From NCBI RefSeq assembly GCF_000337355.1, contig NZ_AOJH01000068.1, forward strand, positions 1-58,174: a stretch of DNA of 58,174 bases. Direction: 5' to 3'. This stretch comes from Halorubrum kocurii JCM 14978 (GTDB lineage: Archaea; Halobacteriota; Halobacteria; Halobacteriales; Haloferacaceae). The notes beneath the pieces are model-generated. The model searched no databases and was not told where the DNA came from. It was given only the letters and a program-made list of their open reading frames with translations. This document shows, in pieces, positions 28,412 through 36,307 of this stretch; within the stretch, counting starts at the first letter, position 1, and each line of letters opens with the position of its first letter. A program made the translations under genes and the position numbers.

Positions 28412-28858
28412 ATGTCGATCCCGTTCGATCCGCACGAACTCGACCCCGAGGAGTACGGCGAGACGCAGACGACGCTGGAAACCGACCACGAGTCGGCGAT
28501 CGAGCGCGTCCGCGAGGTGTGTCTCGACGCGGGCTTCGGGATCCCGGTGGAGTTCTCACCGTCCGACATGCTCAACGAGAAGGTCGACGCCGGCCGCGAC
28601 CCGTACTACGTCCTCGGCGCCTGCAACCCCGCCGTGGCCGACCGCGCGCTCGACGCGACGGACGGACGGATCGGCGGCCTGTTCCCCTGTAACATGGTGA
28701 TCTGGGAGGCGGCGCCCGGCGAGCAGGTCGTCTACCACATCTCGATCATGAAGACCGCGCGGCTCCTCGGGCTCCCGACCGACGACGAGGAGATGGACGC
28801 GATCATCGCCGACACCGGCGAGATGGTCGACGCCGTGTTCGCGGAGCTGGATGAGTAG
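28412..28858 (+). CDS. DUF302 family protein
   Basis: The product has 148 residues. The DUF302 core (about 25-145) includes ESAIERVREVCLDAGFGIPVEF, YYVLGACNPAVADRAL and LFPCNMVIWEA. The family adopts a small alpha/beta fold and often binds a ligand or metal; no function is established. The TATA-like CTTTTTGTC before the ATG predicts a short leader. Confidence 0.88.
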   Translation: MSIPFDPHELDPEEYGETQTTLETDHESAIERVREVCLDAGFGIPVEFSPSDMLNEKVDAGRDPYYVLGACNPAVADRALDATDGRIGGLFPCNMVIWEAAPGEQVVYHISIMKTARLLGLPTDDEEMDAIIADTGEMVDAVFAELDE

Positions 28859-28894
28859 CGCTCTCGGAGCCGAAACCGTTTGAGAGCGCGGGAT

Positions 28895-29962
28895 TCAACT
28901 GCTGAAGTCGTTACAAACAGGAATCCCGAGCGTGTTGTAATCGCTCATTGCCGCCAGTTCGTCGGGCACTGAGTGGATGTCGATCGTCTTGTCGACCAAC
29001 GCCGTCGGATCCAGCTTCCCGGAACTGATCATGTCCAGCATCTCGCTGTATCGGGACGGTTGGAGCCCTAACGACCCCTTGAAATCGATCTCTTTCGCGA
29101 CGAACTCGTCCGTCGGGAGCGACACCATTCCCTCTTCTTCGGACGTCGTCAGCCCGATCTGCACGTGTGTGCCCCCTTTTCGGAGGCTGTTGACCGCGTT
29201 TCGACAGGTCGTTGCGATGCCGAGTGCGTCTGCTGAGACATCCGCACCGCCGTTCGTGATGTCGCGCACTTCGGAGGCGGGGTCGTCGACCTCCGCGGCG
29301 TTGACGGTGGCGACGGCACCGAGCTCCTCGGCTTTCGTTAGTTTGTTGTCCATCAAGTCGACGCCGATGACGTTGGCGCCGAGCGCGTTGGCGATGTGGA
29401 TTGCCGAGAGGCCGATTCCGCCGCAGCCGTGGATGACGACATCGTCCCCTGCGCTAACGGGCGCCCTGTGTGCCATCGCGTGGAACGAGGTCATAAACCG
29501 GCAGCCGCAGCCGGCAGCCGCCTCCGCATCGATATCATCAGGCAGCGGCACCGCGTTGATGTCTGCGTTGGGGATGTGGACCTCCTCAGCGAACGCTCCC
29601 GGTGCCTCGTTCATGAAGCCGAGGCCGACGTGGTTCTCACAGATATTCTCCCGCCCGTTCCGACACATGTCACAGTCGCCGCAGGCGAAGTTGAACGGGA
29701 TCGCAATCTCCTGTCCCTCTTCGACGTTCTCGACCTCGTCGCCGACAGCGACGATGCGTCCTGTCGGTTCGTGACCGAGGACGTGCGGCGGGTCAGGGCG
29801 GTATCCGAACCAGTCCCAATCTCCCTGCCAGCAGTGCCAGTCCGATCGGCACACACCACAGCCGATCACTTCGGCGACGGCTCCGTCGGGTTCCGGTTCG
29901 GGACGCTCAACGTCTTGTACCTCCAGCGGTTCCTGAAACTCCTCGAGTAGCACGGCTTGCAT
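28895..29962 (-). CDS. Zinc-dependent alcohol dehydrogenase (MDR family)
   Basis: The product is 355 residues. The catalytic zinc site has GCGVCRSDWH and GHEPTGRI. The structural zinc loop has four Cys in CGDCDMCRNGRENIC. The Rossmann domain has GCGGIGLSAIHIANALGANV. The motif AAAGCGCRFMTSFHAM between the domains is typical of a haloarchaeal subgroup; the substrate is unknown. The ATG at 29962 is preferred over a GTG one codon upstream. Its codons are visibly less GC-rich than in neighbouring genes, and an AT-rich promoter with an operator-like palindrome lies upstream, so it may be a regulated or acquired gene. Confidence 0.9.
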   Translation of the reverse strand: MQAVLLEEFQEPLEVQDVERPEPEPDGAVAEVIGCGVCRSDWHCWQGDWDWFGYRPDPPHVLGHEPTGRIVAVGDEVENVEEGQEIAIPFNFACGDCDMCRNGRENICENHVGLGFMNEAPGAFAEEVHIPNADINAVPLPDDIDAEAAAGCGCRFMTSFHAMAHRAPVSAGDDVVIHGCGGIGLSAIHIANALGANVIGVDLMDNKLTKAEELGAVATVNAAEVDDPASEVRDITNGGADVSADALGIATTCRNAVNSLRKGGTHVQIGLTTSEEEGMVSLPTDEFVAKEIDFKGSLGLQPSRYSEMLDMISSGKLDPTALVDKTIDIHSVPDELAAMSDYNTLGIPVCNDFSS

Positions 29963-29984
29963 CACGTTAGCACGATTGGTGAGT

Positions 29985-30026
29985 TAGACATTAAAATTAA
30001 TTATATATAGTATACAAAGATATACT
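29985..30026 (-). promoter_or_regulatory. AT-rich promoter and operator-like palindrome of the alcohol dehydrogenase gene
   Basis: A perfect inverted repeat AGTATA-caaaga-TATACT lies at 30009-30026. It abuts a TATATATAA-type run (about 29998-30008) upstream of the ATG at 29962. The stretch is almost free of G and C, unlike most promoters in the window. A dimeric regulator is the simplest reading. Confidence 0.5.
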
Positions 30027-30068
30027 CTTCATGTCATATTTCTCATATCCCGAAGTGTGTGGCAGGGC

Positions 30069-30085
30069 GGCCGTCGTTCACGGCC
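30069..30085. terminator. Hairpin downstream of the antiporter gene
   Basis: GGCCGT-cgttc-ACGGCC is a perfect six-pair stem between the antiporter stop (30169) and the alcohol dehydrogenase promoter. No T-run follows on the minus strand, so terminator function is uncertain. Confidence 0.3.
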
Positions 30086-30168
30086 CTGATTCACGGACGA
30101 AAAGAGGCGTCAGGCACCGTCGACGGCGGAACGTCTCGGGACGGAGAGAGCCGACCCGCTTCGTTCGG

Positions 30169-31389
30169 TCACTCCGACGACAGCGGTCGATCCAGCCACG
30201 AGATCGCGACCGACTCGAACGGCTCCGAGTACTGCATCAGCGTCGTCCCGAGGATCGCCATCACGAGGACGTAGCCGACGGCGAATGCGTTGATCCTCGC
30301 CGCGAGCGCCGGGTCGAACGCGCCGGCCTGACCCGCAGTCACCGCGATCGTCGCGATGATCAGCGAGAACTCCCCGCGGGTGGTCATCCCGAGCGCGACG
30401 CGGGTCGACCGGCGGGTGTCCAGGTCGAACGCGCGCCCCGCGAGGAAGCCGGTCACGAGCTTCGTCGGGGTCGTCACGACCACGGCGAGCGCGATCAGCG
30501 CCGCCACCCCGCCGAACAGCAGCGGGTCGGTGACGAGCCCGATCCAGAAGAAGAACACCGCGGCGAACGTGTCGCGGACGGGTTCGAGCAGCGCCTCGAT
30601 CTCGTGGTTGTACTCCGTCGAGGCGAACGCCATCCCGACGAAGAAGGCCGCGACCGCCTCGCTGACGCCGAGCGCGAGCGCCGCGCCAGCGATCAGCACC
30701 ACGGTCGCGATCGACCGGAGCGCGACGAACTCCCGGTTGTCCGTCTCGACGAGCCGGGAGAAGGCGGGCGTGCCGAACCACACGAGCGCCAGGAGCCCGA
30801 GGATGAACCCGATCGCGATCCCGATGTCGACGGCTGCGGCCCCAATGTCTCCGCCGCCGAGCGCGATCGCGGACGCGACCGCGAGGTACACCGCGATGAA
30901 CAGGTCCTCGTAGACGAGGGTGCCGAGCAGCGGCTCCGCCTCGTCGTTGGCGATCCAGCCGAGGTCGATGAGCGACTTCGTGATCACCGCCGACGAGGAG
31001 ATGTACACGATGCCGGCGACCAGGAACGCCGGCAGGAACGCGCCGAAGACGAGCCACCCGAGGACGAGCCCGACACCGAAGTTCGCGAGGTCGATCGTCC
31101 CGGCGGTGCCGATCTGCGTCCGGCGGGCGAGCAGGCGGTCGAGGTTGAACTCCAGCCCGAGGAAAAACAGGAGGAAGACGATCCCGAGCTCCGCGCCGAG
31201 CGCGATGAACTCCGTCTCGGGGACGTAGGCGGTTCCCCAAACCGGCAGCGCGACCCGGCCGAGCACGAACTCGCCGAGGGCCATCCCCGCGACGATATAA
31301 AAGGGGATCACGGACTGGCCGAGGCGGTCCGCGAGCGCGCCGGCGACCGCGACCGCGGCGAACATGACGCCGACATCGAGCAGCGCCAC
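30169..31389 (-). CDS. Cation:proton antiporter, CPA2/KhtU-like
   Basis: The product has 406 residues and about twelve membrane helices. Conserved features are PFYIVAGMALGEFVLG, LGAELGIVFLLFFLGLEFN, SSSAVITKSL with the Asp/Asn-containing crossing helix nearby, and TRGEFSLIIATIA. It has no C-terminal TrkA-N domain; the regulator is a separate upstream gene 61 nt away. Together they match the KhtT/KhtU K+/H+ antiporter arrangement. The ion preference is inferred. Confidence 0.88.
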   Translation of the reverse strand: MALLDVGVMFAAVAVAGALADRLGQSVIPFYIVAGMALGEFVLGRVALPVWGTAYVPETEFIALGAELGIVFLLFFLGLEFNLDRLLARRTQIGTAGTIDLANFGVGLVLGWLVFGAFLPAFLVAGIVYISSSAVITKSLIDLGWIANDEAEPLLGTLVYEDLFIAVYLAVASAIALGGGDIGAAAVDIGIAIGFILGLLALVWFGTPAFSRLVETDNREFVALRSIATVVLIAGAALALGVSEAVAAFFVGMAFASTEYNHEIEALLEPVRDTFAAVFFFWIGLVTDPLLFGGVAALIALAVVVTTPTKLVTGFLAGRAFDLDTRRSTRVALGMTTRGEFSLIIATIAVTAGQAGAFDPALAARINAFAVGYVLVMAILGTTLMQYSEPFESVAISWLDRPLSSE

Positions 31390-31450
31390 TACCGGTCACC
31401 TCTGAGACGACCGGCCGGCGCGGTCGAGTCGGCGGCGTCTGACCGGCCGC

Positions 31451-31930
31451 TCATCCGGCCAGGATCTCCTCGAACGCCTCGCAGTCCTCCGGCGTTCCGA
31501 CTCCGATCAGGGTGTCGCCCTCGCGCAGAGTGGCCTCGGCGCCGGGGCTGTCGATCACCTCGTCGTCGCGCTGGATCGCGACGACGGTGAGCCCGGTCCG
31601 GTTCCCGATGTCGGCGCTCTCCAGCGTCTCGCCGACGAGCGGGGAGCCCGGGGGGAGCTCGTACCACTCCAGGAGGATGCCGCCCGGCAGCGTCGTCTCC
31701 TGGGTGTCCGGCTCGACCGGCTGGAAGTACGCGCCCTCGATGATCGACCCGATCGTCCGGGCGAGGTCGTCGCCGAACTCGAACACCTTCTCGGAGTCGG
31801 CGCCCGGATTTGGCCGGCGGAACACCTCGCGTTTCCCAGTGTTGTGGATGACGACGACCATCTCGCCGTCTCGGAGTTCGATCTCGAACTTCTTCCCGAC
31901 GCCCGGAAGGTCGGATTCCCTGATCGGCAT
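31451..31930 (-). CDS. KhtT-like regulatory subunit with TrkA-C (RCK_C) domain
   Basis: The product has 159 residues. The N-terminal domain (about 1-70: MPIRESDLPGVGKKFEI) is KhtT-like, and the C-terminal RCK_C domain (about 85-157) carries GLTVVAIQRDDEVI and LREGDTLIGVGTPEDCEAFE. Such domains bind a small ligand (c-di-AMP in Bacillus KhtT) and open the antiporter; the ligand here is not known. It is the first gene of the pair with the antiporter. Confidence 0.87.
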   Translation of the reverse strand: MPIRESDLPGVGKKFEIELRDGEMVVVIHNTGKREVFRRPNPGADSEKVFEFGDDLARTIGSIIEGAYFQPVEPDTQETTLPGGILLEWYELPPGSPLVGETLESADIGNRTGLTVVAIQRDDEVIDSPGAEATLREGDTLIGVGTPEDCEAFEEILAG

Positions 31931-32059
31931 ATCGGAGGCAAACGGGGCGACCGTCTTAGTAGTGTAGCTCGCCGGGGACGGATCGGCCCCGAGGCGGCCC
32001 GTCCGACGGGCGTCTGCCGCGTACCAAACGCTAAGTACGCCCGGTCCGAGGTGAGAGAC

Positions 32060-32368
32060 ATGTGGCGCTCCCGGAAAAGCCGGGACCGGCGGACGGTGAT
32101 CTGCATCGCCTGTGGCGACTCCGTGCTGCGCGAGGACGCGCGCGAGTACGACAAGGAGGGCGACCGCTGGAACCGGCGCGACAAGGAGTTCGAGTACCTC
32201 TGTACCGACTGCGACGACGAGATCTGTCACCAGCCGCGCGACGGGCTCGAATCGCTGATCCTCTCGATCGAGTCGGACGGGCTCTCTCGCGAGGAGTTCC
32301 TCGACCGCTACGCCGAGGCCGTCGCCGACGCCGGCGGGTCGCCCGGCCGTTCCGAGCGCGACCGGTAA
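32060..32368 (+). CDS. DUF7562-type zinc-finger protein
   Basis: The product has 102 residues with CIACG and CTDCDDEICH Cys pairs (about residues 15-55), a likely zinc site. A C-terminal helical part follows (LSREEFLDRYAEAVADAG). The ATG at 32060 (MWRSRKSRDRR) is used. The upstream in-frame codons run back into the regulatory subunit on the other strand. Function unknown. Confidence 0.78.
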   Translation: MWRSRKSRDRRTVICIACGDSVLREDAREYDKEGDRWNRRDKEFEYLCTDCDDEICHQPRDGLESLILSIESDGLSREEFLDRYAEAVADAGGSPGRSERDR

Positions 32369-32446
32369 CGGTCGAGCGTCGTCGTCGACCGTCGCCGTCC
32401 CCCGCTCCCCGACAGGCCTTTCTAACGGACCCGCGTTGGTCACCGT

Positions 32447-33748
32447 ATGTCAGACGACGAGCCGAAACCGGGGTCCGCGGAGGACCAGGGTCCCGTGACG
32501 ATCACGCCGGATCTGGCCGACACCCTCGCCGAGAAGCGGACGGAGCTGTTCGAGGAGTTCGAGATCCGCGACGAGTTCCCGAGCGAGGTCCTCCGTGAGG
32601 CCGAGGCCCGGACCGAGGACGTGTACGAGGAGATCGAGGCCGAGATCGACGAGCGGGAGGACCTCCGCGACCTGACCACGTGGACCACCGACCCGATCGA
32701 CGCGCAGGACTTCGACGACGCGATCTCCATCAAGCGCGAGGAGGGCGCCTACCGGCTGTGGGTCCACATCGCCGACGTGACCCACTACGTCACCCCCGAC
32801 ACCGCGATGTGGGAGGAGGCGGTCCAGCGGTCGAACACCGTCTACCTGCCCGACTACACGATCCACATGCTCCCGCCGGTGCTCGCCGAGACCGTCTGCT
32901 CGCTCGTCCCGAACGAGGACCGGCTCGCGCACACCGTCGAGATGGAGATCGACGACGAGACGCTCTCATTCGAGAACATCGATATCTACAAGTCCGTCAT
33001 CAACTCCGACGAGCGACTCACGTACAACGAGTGCGAGGAGCGGCTCGAGGACCCCTCGCTCCCCCTCGGCGAGGAGAACGAACTCGCCTTCGAGCTCGCC
33101 GATCGGATGCACGAACAGCGCAAGGAGGACGGCTCCCTCGTGTTGAACCCCCGGAGAGACCGCGCGCACACCATCATCGAGGAGTCGATGCTGAAAGCGA
33201 ACAAGGCGGTCACGCACACGCTGATGTGGGACCGCGGCGTCGAGGCGATGTACCGCGTCCACCCGCAGCCGACCCCCGATCAGTGGAACCAGGCGTTAAA
33301 AGAGATCCAGGAGCTCGACTCCGTCTCCATCCCCGGCGACGCGTGGGGCGACGACCCGCGTAAGGCGGTCAACGCCGCCTTAGAGGAGTCGCCCGGCCGC
33401 CAGCTCAACAAGATCCAGCGCGCCGTGCTGAAGGTGATGCCCCGCGCGAAGTACATGAACGACCCGTTCGGCGGCCACCACGCGCTCAACTTCGACATCT
33501 ACGGCCACTTCACCTCGCCGATCCGCCGCCTTTCGGACACGATCAACCACTGGATCGTCCACGAGAACGACGTGCCGGAGAACCTCGTCGAGCTGTGCGA
33601 CCACGCCAGCGACAAGCAGAAGGACGGCGAGACCGCGGAGCGGCTCTACAAGCAGTTCCTCCAAGAGGTCGGCCTCGACCCCCACGCGGTCAACAACCGC
33701 GGCGTCGAGGTCGTCGAGGACCCCGACGAAGCGAAGCACACGGCCTGA
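32447..33748 (+). CDS. rnr: RNase R-like 3'-5' exoribonuclease (RNB domain)
   Basis: The product has 433 residues. The RNB catalytic motif TTDPIDAQDFDDAIS near residue 82 holds the four acidic metal ligands. HIADVTHYV, the LPP loop and the C-terminal HFTSPIRRLSD motif complete the active site. The cold-shock and S1 RNA-binding domains of bacterial RNase R are missing, as in other haloarchaeal forms. It degrades RNA in the cytoplasm; haloarchaea lack a typical exosome, so it is expected to be a main decay enzyme. Confidence 0.92.
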   Translation: MSDDEPKPGSAEDQGPVTITPDLADTLAEKRTELFEEFEIRDEFPSEVLREAEARTEDVYEEIEAEIDEREDLRDLTTWTTDPIDAQDFDDAISIKREEGAYRLWVHIADVTHYVTPDTAMWEEAVQRSNTVYLPDYTIHMLPPVLAETVCSLVPNEDRLAHTVEMEIDDETLSFENIDIYKSVINSDERLTYNECEERLEDPSLPLGEENELAFELADRMHEQRKEDGSLVLNPRRDRAHTIIEESMLKANKAVTHTLMWDRGVEAMYRVHPQPTPDQWNQALKEIQELDSVSIPGDAWGDDPRKAVNAALEESPGRQLNKIQRAVLKVMPRAKYMNDPFGGHHALNFDIYGHFTSPIRRLSDTINHWIVHENDVPENLVELCDHASDKQKDGETAERLYKQFLQEVGLDPHAVNNRGVEVVEDPDEAKHTA

Positions 33749-33900
33749 AACGCGGCAGCTTGCACTCTCTGCGCACCGATCTCTTCTCCTGTCCCGCTTC
33801 TCGCGTCCCTCGCTTCCCGTTCGCGCCCGCTCGCCGTTTCTCTGAACCGATGTCTCGTCGATTTCGGGCGCGCGATCGCGGGATCGCCCGTCGATTCGTC

Positions 33901-34029
33901 CTACAACGACGCCGTGAACAGCAGCAGCGCGACGGCGACGAGGGAGACGAGGATGATCCACCCGACCATGATGATCCCCATCTGGCGATGCGTGAGGTTC
34001 TGGCCCTCAAGAATGTCGGAGATGCCCAT
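33901..34029 (-). CDS. Tiny single-span membrane protein, unknown
   Basis: The product has 42 residues, starting MGISDILEGQNLTHRQMG, then one membrane helix (IIMVGWIILVSLVAVALLLF). The ATG at 34029 has the TATA box CTTATATATTCC 21-32 nt upstream (34050-34061), the expected leaderless spacing; longer frames run through a tandem repeat and are not credible. Role unknown. Confidence 0.65.
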   Translation of the reverse strand: MGISDILEGQNLTHRQMGIIMVGWIILVSLVAVALLLFTASL

Positions 34030-34107
34030 ACGACGCCAAACTGACTCGGAATATATAAGCGGTCTGGGTCGCGGTACGGCGTCCGTCCGCGCCGGTACGC
34101 CGTCTCG

Positions 34108-34149
34108 CCGCGTCGTCACGCCGTTTGGCCGCGTCGTCACGCCGTTTGG
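34108..34149. repeat. 21-bp direct repeat, two copies with degenerate flanks
   Basis: CCGCGTCGTCACGCCGTTTG plus G occurs twice, with partial copies on both sides (about 34090-34165). It lies about 50 nt upstream of the TATA box of the 42-residue protein gene. Confidence 0.85.
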
Positions 34150-34308
34150 CCGCATCGCCGTACCGCCTCGCAGAGAAACCGAGAGCCAGAGCGACCGCGC
34201 GGCGCCGAGGTGCGCTCACCCGGCTCGCTGGGCCGCGGACTTGCGGTCATTTTGTCAATCGGCCAACCAGACCTCGTTCGTTCAATTTTCGTCCCTGATA
34301 TTCATGCC

Positions 34309-34404
34309 ATTAAGTACATAAGCGAGGTCCGCATCGCTTCAGCTAACCAGCAACCGATCGGAACGCGCGTGGGGGGTCCGCGGCGTCGTCGACGGCGCGC
34401 GGAC
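34309..34404 (+). promoter_or_regulatory. Pilin promoter and structured leader
   Basis: The TATA-like ATTAAGTACATA (34309-34320) predicts transcription start near 34345, leaving a leader of about 100 nt, long for this genome. The leader holds a strong hairpin, GTCCGCG...CGCGGAC (34376-34404), with a nested CGTC/GACG stem. Confidence 0.45.
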
Positions 34405-34444
34405 TCACTCCTCACGTTCCTCGGTGGGCCGCTGGGTTCAACTC

Positions 34445-34852
34445 ATGAAACCAAGCAACCAGTCCAACGCAGACGACCGTGCAGTGAGCCCCGTTATCGG
34501 GGTTATCCTGATGGTCGCAATCACTGTCATTCTGGCCTCCGTCATCGGGACGTTCGTGCTCGGGCTCGGCGATCAGCTCGGAGACACCGCGCCGCAGGCG
34601 TCGTTTACTGTCGACGGGAATTCCTCGGATAACATCACCGTCGTCAAAACCGGCGGCGAACCGATCGAAGGCGCTGACCTCGTCGTCTCGGTCGACGGTG
34701 AGAGAGGCGAGGCATTCGACAGCGGTGCTTGGGAGAGCGGGCAAAAAAAGAACGCTACCATTACCGGCCTTAGCCCCGGCGAAAACAGCGTCGTCCGGAT
34801 CATCCACGATCCCAGCGGAAACACGATCTACGAAGAAACGTACGACTTCTAA
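34445..34852 (+). CDS. Type IV pilin-like protein (archaeal PilA family)
   Basis: The product has 135 residues. The class III signal DDRAVSPVIG is followed by the hydrophobic pilin helix VILMVAITVILASVIGTFVL. A PibD-like peptidase would cut just before AVSP. The remainder is a short beta-rich ectodomain with a possible N-glycosylation sequon (NIT, near residue 63). It is expected to form adhesion pili at the cell surface. The ATG at 34445 is used; an in-frame ATG 21 nt earlier would lengthen the positive N-terminus without need. Confidence 0.9.
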   Translation: MKPSNQSNADDRAVSPVIGVILMVAITVILASVIGTFVLGLGDQLGDTAPQASFTVDGNSSDNITVVKTGGEPIEGADLVVSVDGERGEAFDSGAWESGQKKNATITGLSPGENSVVRIIHDPSGNTIYEETYDF

Positions 34853-34928
34853 TCCTGCGTTTTCTTTTGAGAATTTCTTCAAACCTGTTTTCTAATACCA
34901 TACCCGCTCTAACAGCGGTATTGCCATT

Positions 34929-34948
34929 GACTCGCGGGGATTTGAACC
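34929..34948 (-). repeat. 20-bp partial copy of the tRNA-Ala 3' end (old att site)
   Basis: GACTCGCGGGGATTTGAACC is identical to 35194-35213 inside tRNA-Ala(CGC), covering the T-arm and part of the acceptor stem. Integrases of mobile elements leave such copies. Confidence 0.7.
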
Positions 34949-35104
34949 AGAGCCAGACGTGCTCGCTCACTGCTCACGGCTCCGCCGCTCGCTTATCGAG
35001 GTGATCGCTTCGCTCGCACCGTTCGCTGTGCGCGACTGGCAGGGTTCAAACCTCGCTCGTTGCAGGGTTGCGCCGCTCGCGGTGTTGCTCGCGGCGCAAA
35101 AACA

Positions 35105-35118
35105 TGGACTCGCGGGGG
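35105..35118 (-). repeat. Second partial copy of the tRNA-Ala 3' end
   Basis: TGGACTCGCGGGGG repeats the last bases of the tRNA (from 35192), with a mismatch at its inner end. It is shorter and more eroded than the copy at 34929. Confidence 0.5.
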
Positions 35119-35191
35119 TCTCGCGAGTGAACGCAGTGAGCGAGTGGGACCACGCGAGGGAACGACTAAGCGAACGAAGTGAGCGAAGGAG

Positions 35192-35263
35192 TGGACTCGC
35201 GGGGATTTGAACCCCGGGCCTCTTCCTTGCGAAGGAAGCGATCTGCCGCTGATCTACGAGCCC
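35192..35263 (-). tRNA. tRNA-Ala (anticodon CGC)
   Basis: This 72-nt cloverleaf lies on the minus strand. The acceptor stem GGGCTCG pairs with CGAGTCC, with one G-U pair, and the discriminator is A. The anticodon loop TTCGCAA reads CGC for GCG codons. The T-loop is GGTTCAAATCC with its stem GGGG/CCCC. The D-arm is GATCAGCGGCAGATC. CCA is not encoded. The 3' end has been used as an integration site (see copies at 34929 and 35105). Confidence 0.95.
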
Positions 35264-35554
35264 GCACCCGAAACCAATCGCCGTTCGTATTTGTACCTTA
35301 CCTTTCGACGACCTGCACGCGGGTGAGTCTCACCCCTCGCCGCCGACCGCCGCGCCGTTGGAGCCTCCCGCTCGACGCCGTCACAGCTCGCGACGAGGAC
35401 CGCCGATACCGACGGGATTAGGTACCGGGGTCACCGAGTTTCGGTTGACGAAACAGCTCGCCGACGCGCGGATCCCACTGCAAACGCTGTTAACGTTTTT
35501 GGGATGCATCTCATTTCCGTTACTCTTTTGCGTGCGGACGACGCAGATCTGATC
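35264..35554. other. Gap between tRNA-Ala and rbkR, no gene seen
   Basis: It holds the tRNA promoter side and the rbkR upstream region. Short AT-rich patches (CGTTCGTATTTGTACC near 35280, GTTAACGTTTTTGG near 35489) could be promoter parts. No convincing protein frame. Confidence 0.4.
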
Positions 35555-36307
35555 ATGGCAGAAGCGACGTCGACGGCGGACCCCGACCCGGCCGCTATCG
35601 CGGCCCTGAAACACGTCGGGCTCGTCGGCGGCCTGACCGAGACGAAGGTGTCGTGCGCGGCGCTCGGCGACCGGCTCGACGCCTCGACGCAGACCGCCTC
35701 TCGGCGGCTCCAGAGCCTCGAATCGGCGGGGTACATCGAGCGCGACGTGGTCGGCGACGGGCAGTGGGTGCGCGTCACCGACGAGGGCGAGGCGGCGCTC
35801 CGCGCCGAGTACGCCGACTACCGCCGGCTGTTCGAGACCGACGTGGAGCTCGTGCTCCGCGGCGCGGTCACCGGGGGAATGGGTGAGGGACGCCACTACA
35901 TCACCCTCCCCGGCTACGCCGAGCAGTTCCGGTCCCGGCTGGGCTACGAGCCGTTCCCGGGGACGCTCAACGTCGACCTCTCGGAGGAGAGCGTTCGCCG
36001 GCGCGGCGAGATGGCCGGTATCGACGCGGTCCCGATCGACGCGTGGGAGGGCGAGGACCGGACCTACGGCGCGGCCTCGTGTTATGGCGTCACGATCGTC
36101 GCGGGCGACGACCGGTATGAGGAGGTCCACGCGATCGTCCCGGACCGAACCCACCACGACGACGACCAGTTCGAACTGATCGCTCCCGATCGGCTCCGCG
36201 ACGCGCTCGACCTCGACGACGGGGACGCCGTCGAGGTCCGCGTGGCCGCCACGAGCCGGGCGGACGCGCCCGAGAACGAGGCGGAGCTGGAGACGGAGGT
36301 CGCCTGA
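35555..36307 (+). CDS. rbkR: CTP-dependent riboflavin kinase with N-terminal HTH (RbkR/RibK)
   Basis: It phosphorylates riboflavin to FMN using CTP and, through its DNA-binding part, regulates riboflavin genes in many archaea. It has 250 residues. The winged HTH spans about 15-85 (CAALGDRLDASTQTASRRLQ). The kinase domain spans about 95-235 with GRHYITLPGYAEQF, GYEPFPGTLNVDL and CYGVTIV. The ATG at 35555 (MAEATST) is used because the HTH follows it; the upstream in-frame codons look non-coding. Its stop overlaps the ribB start (TGATG). Confidence 0.93.
   Translation: MAEATSTADPDPAAIAALKHVGLVGGLTETKVSCAALGDRLDASTQTASRRLQSLESAGYIERDVVGDGQWVRVTDEGEAALRAEYADYRRLFETDVELVLRGAVTGGMGEGRHYITLPGYAEQFRSRLGYEPFPGTLNVDLSEESVRRRGEMAGIDAVPIDAWEGEDRTYGAASCYGVTIVAGDDRYEEVHAIVPDRTHHDDDQFELIAPDRLRDALDLDDGDAVEVRVAATSRADAPENEAELETEVA

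Larger units (their letters stand above)
34853..35191. other. Gene-free region between pilin and tRNA-Ala, with attachment-site scars
   Basis: No protein gene was found. It holds two partial copies of the tRNA-Ala 3' end (34929-34948 and 35105-35118). A hairpin TTGCGCCG...CGGCGCAA lies near 35067-35098. Between and around these are short repeats like CGCTCACTG and GCGAACGAAGTGAGCGAA. This looks like eroded ends of integrated elements. Confidence 0.55.

Noticed and set aside
30031-31590. 519-residue plus-strand frame across the antiporter gene
   Set aside because: It is antisense to a multi-helix transporter with conserved motifs, and its own sequence is low-complexity Glu/Arg/Asp.
35067-35098. 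Hairpin TTGCGCCG/CGGCGCAA followed by AAAAA as a terminator
   Set aside because: On the plus strand no gene ends before it within reach, and on the minus strand the T-run is on the wrong side of the stem.
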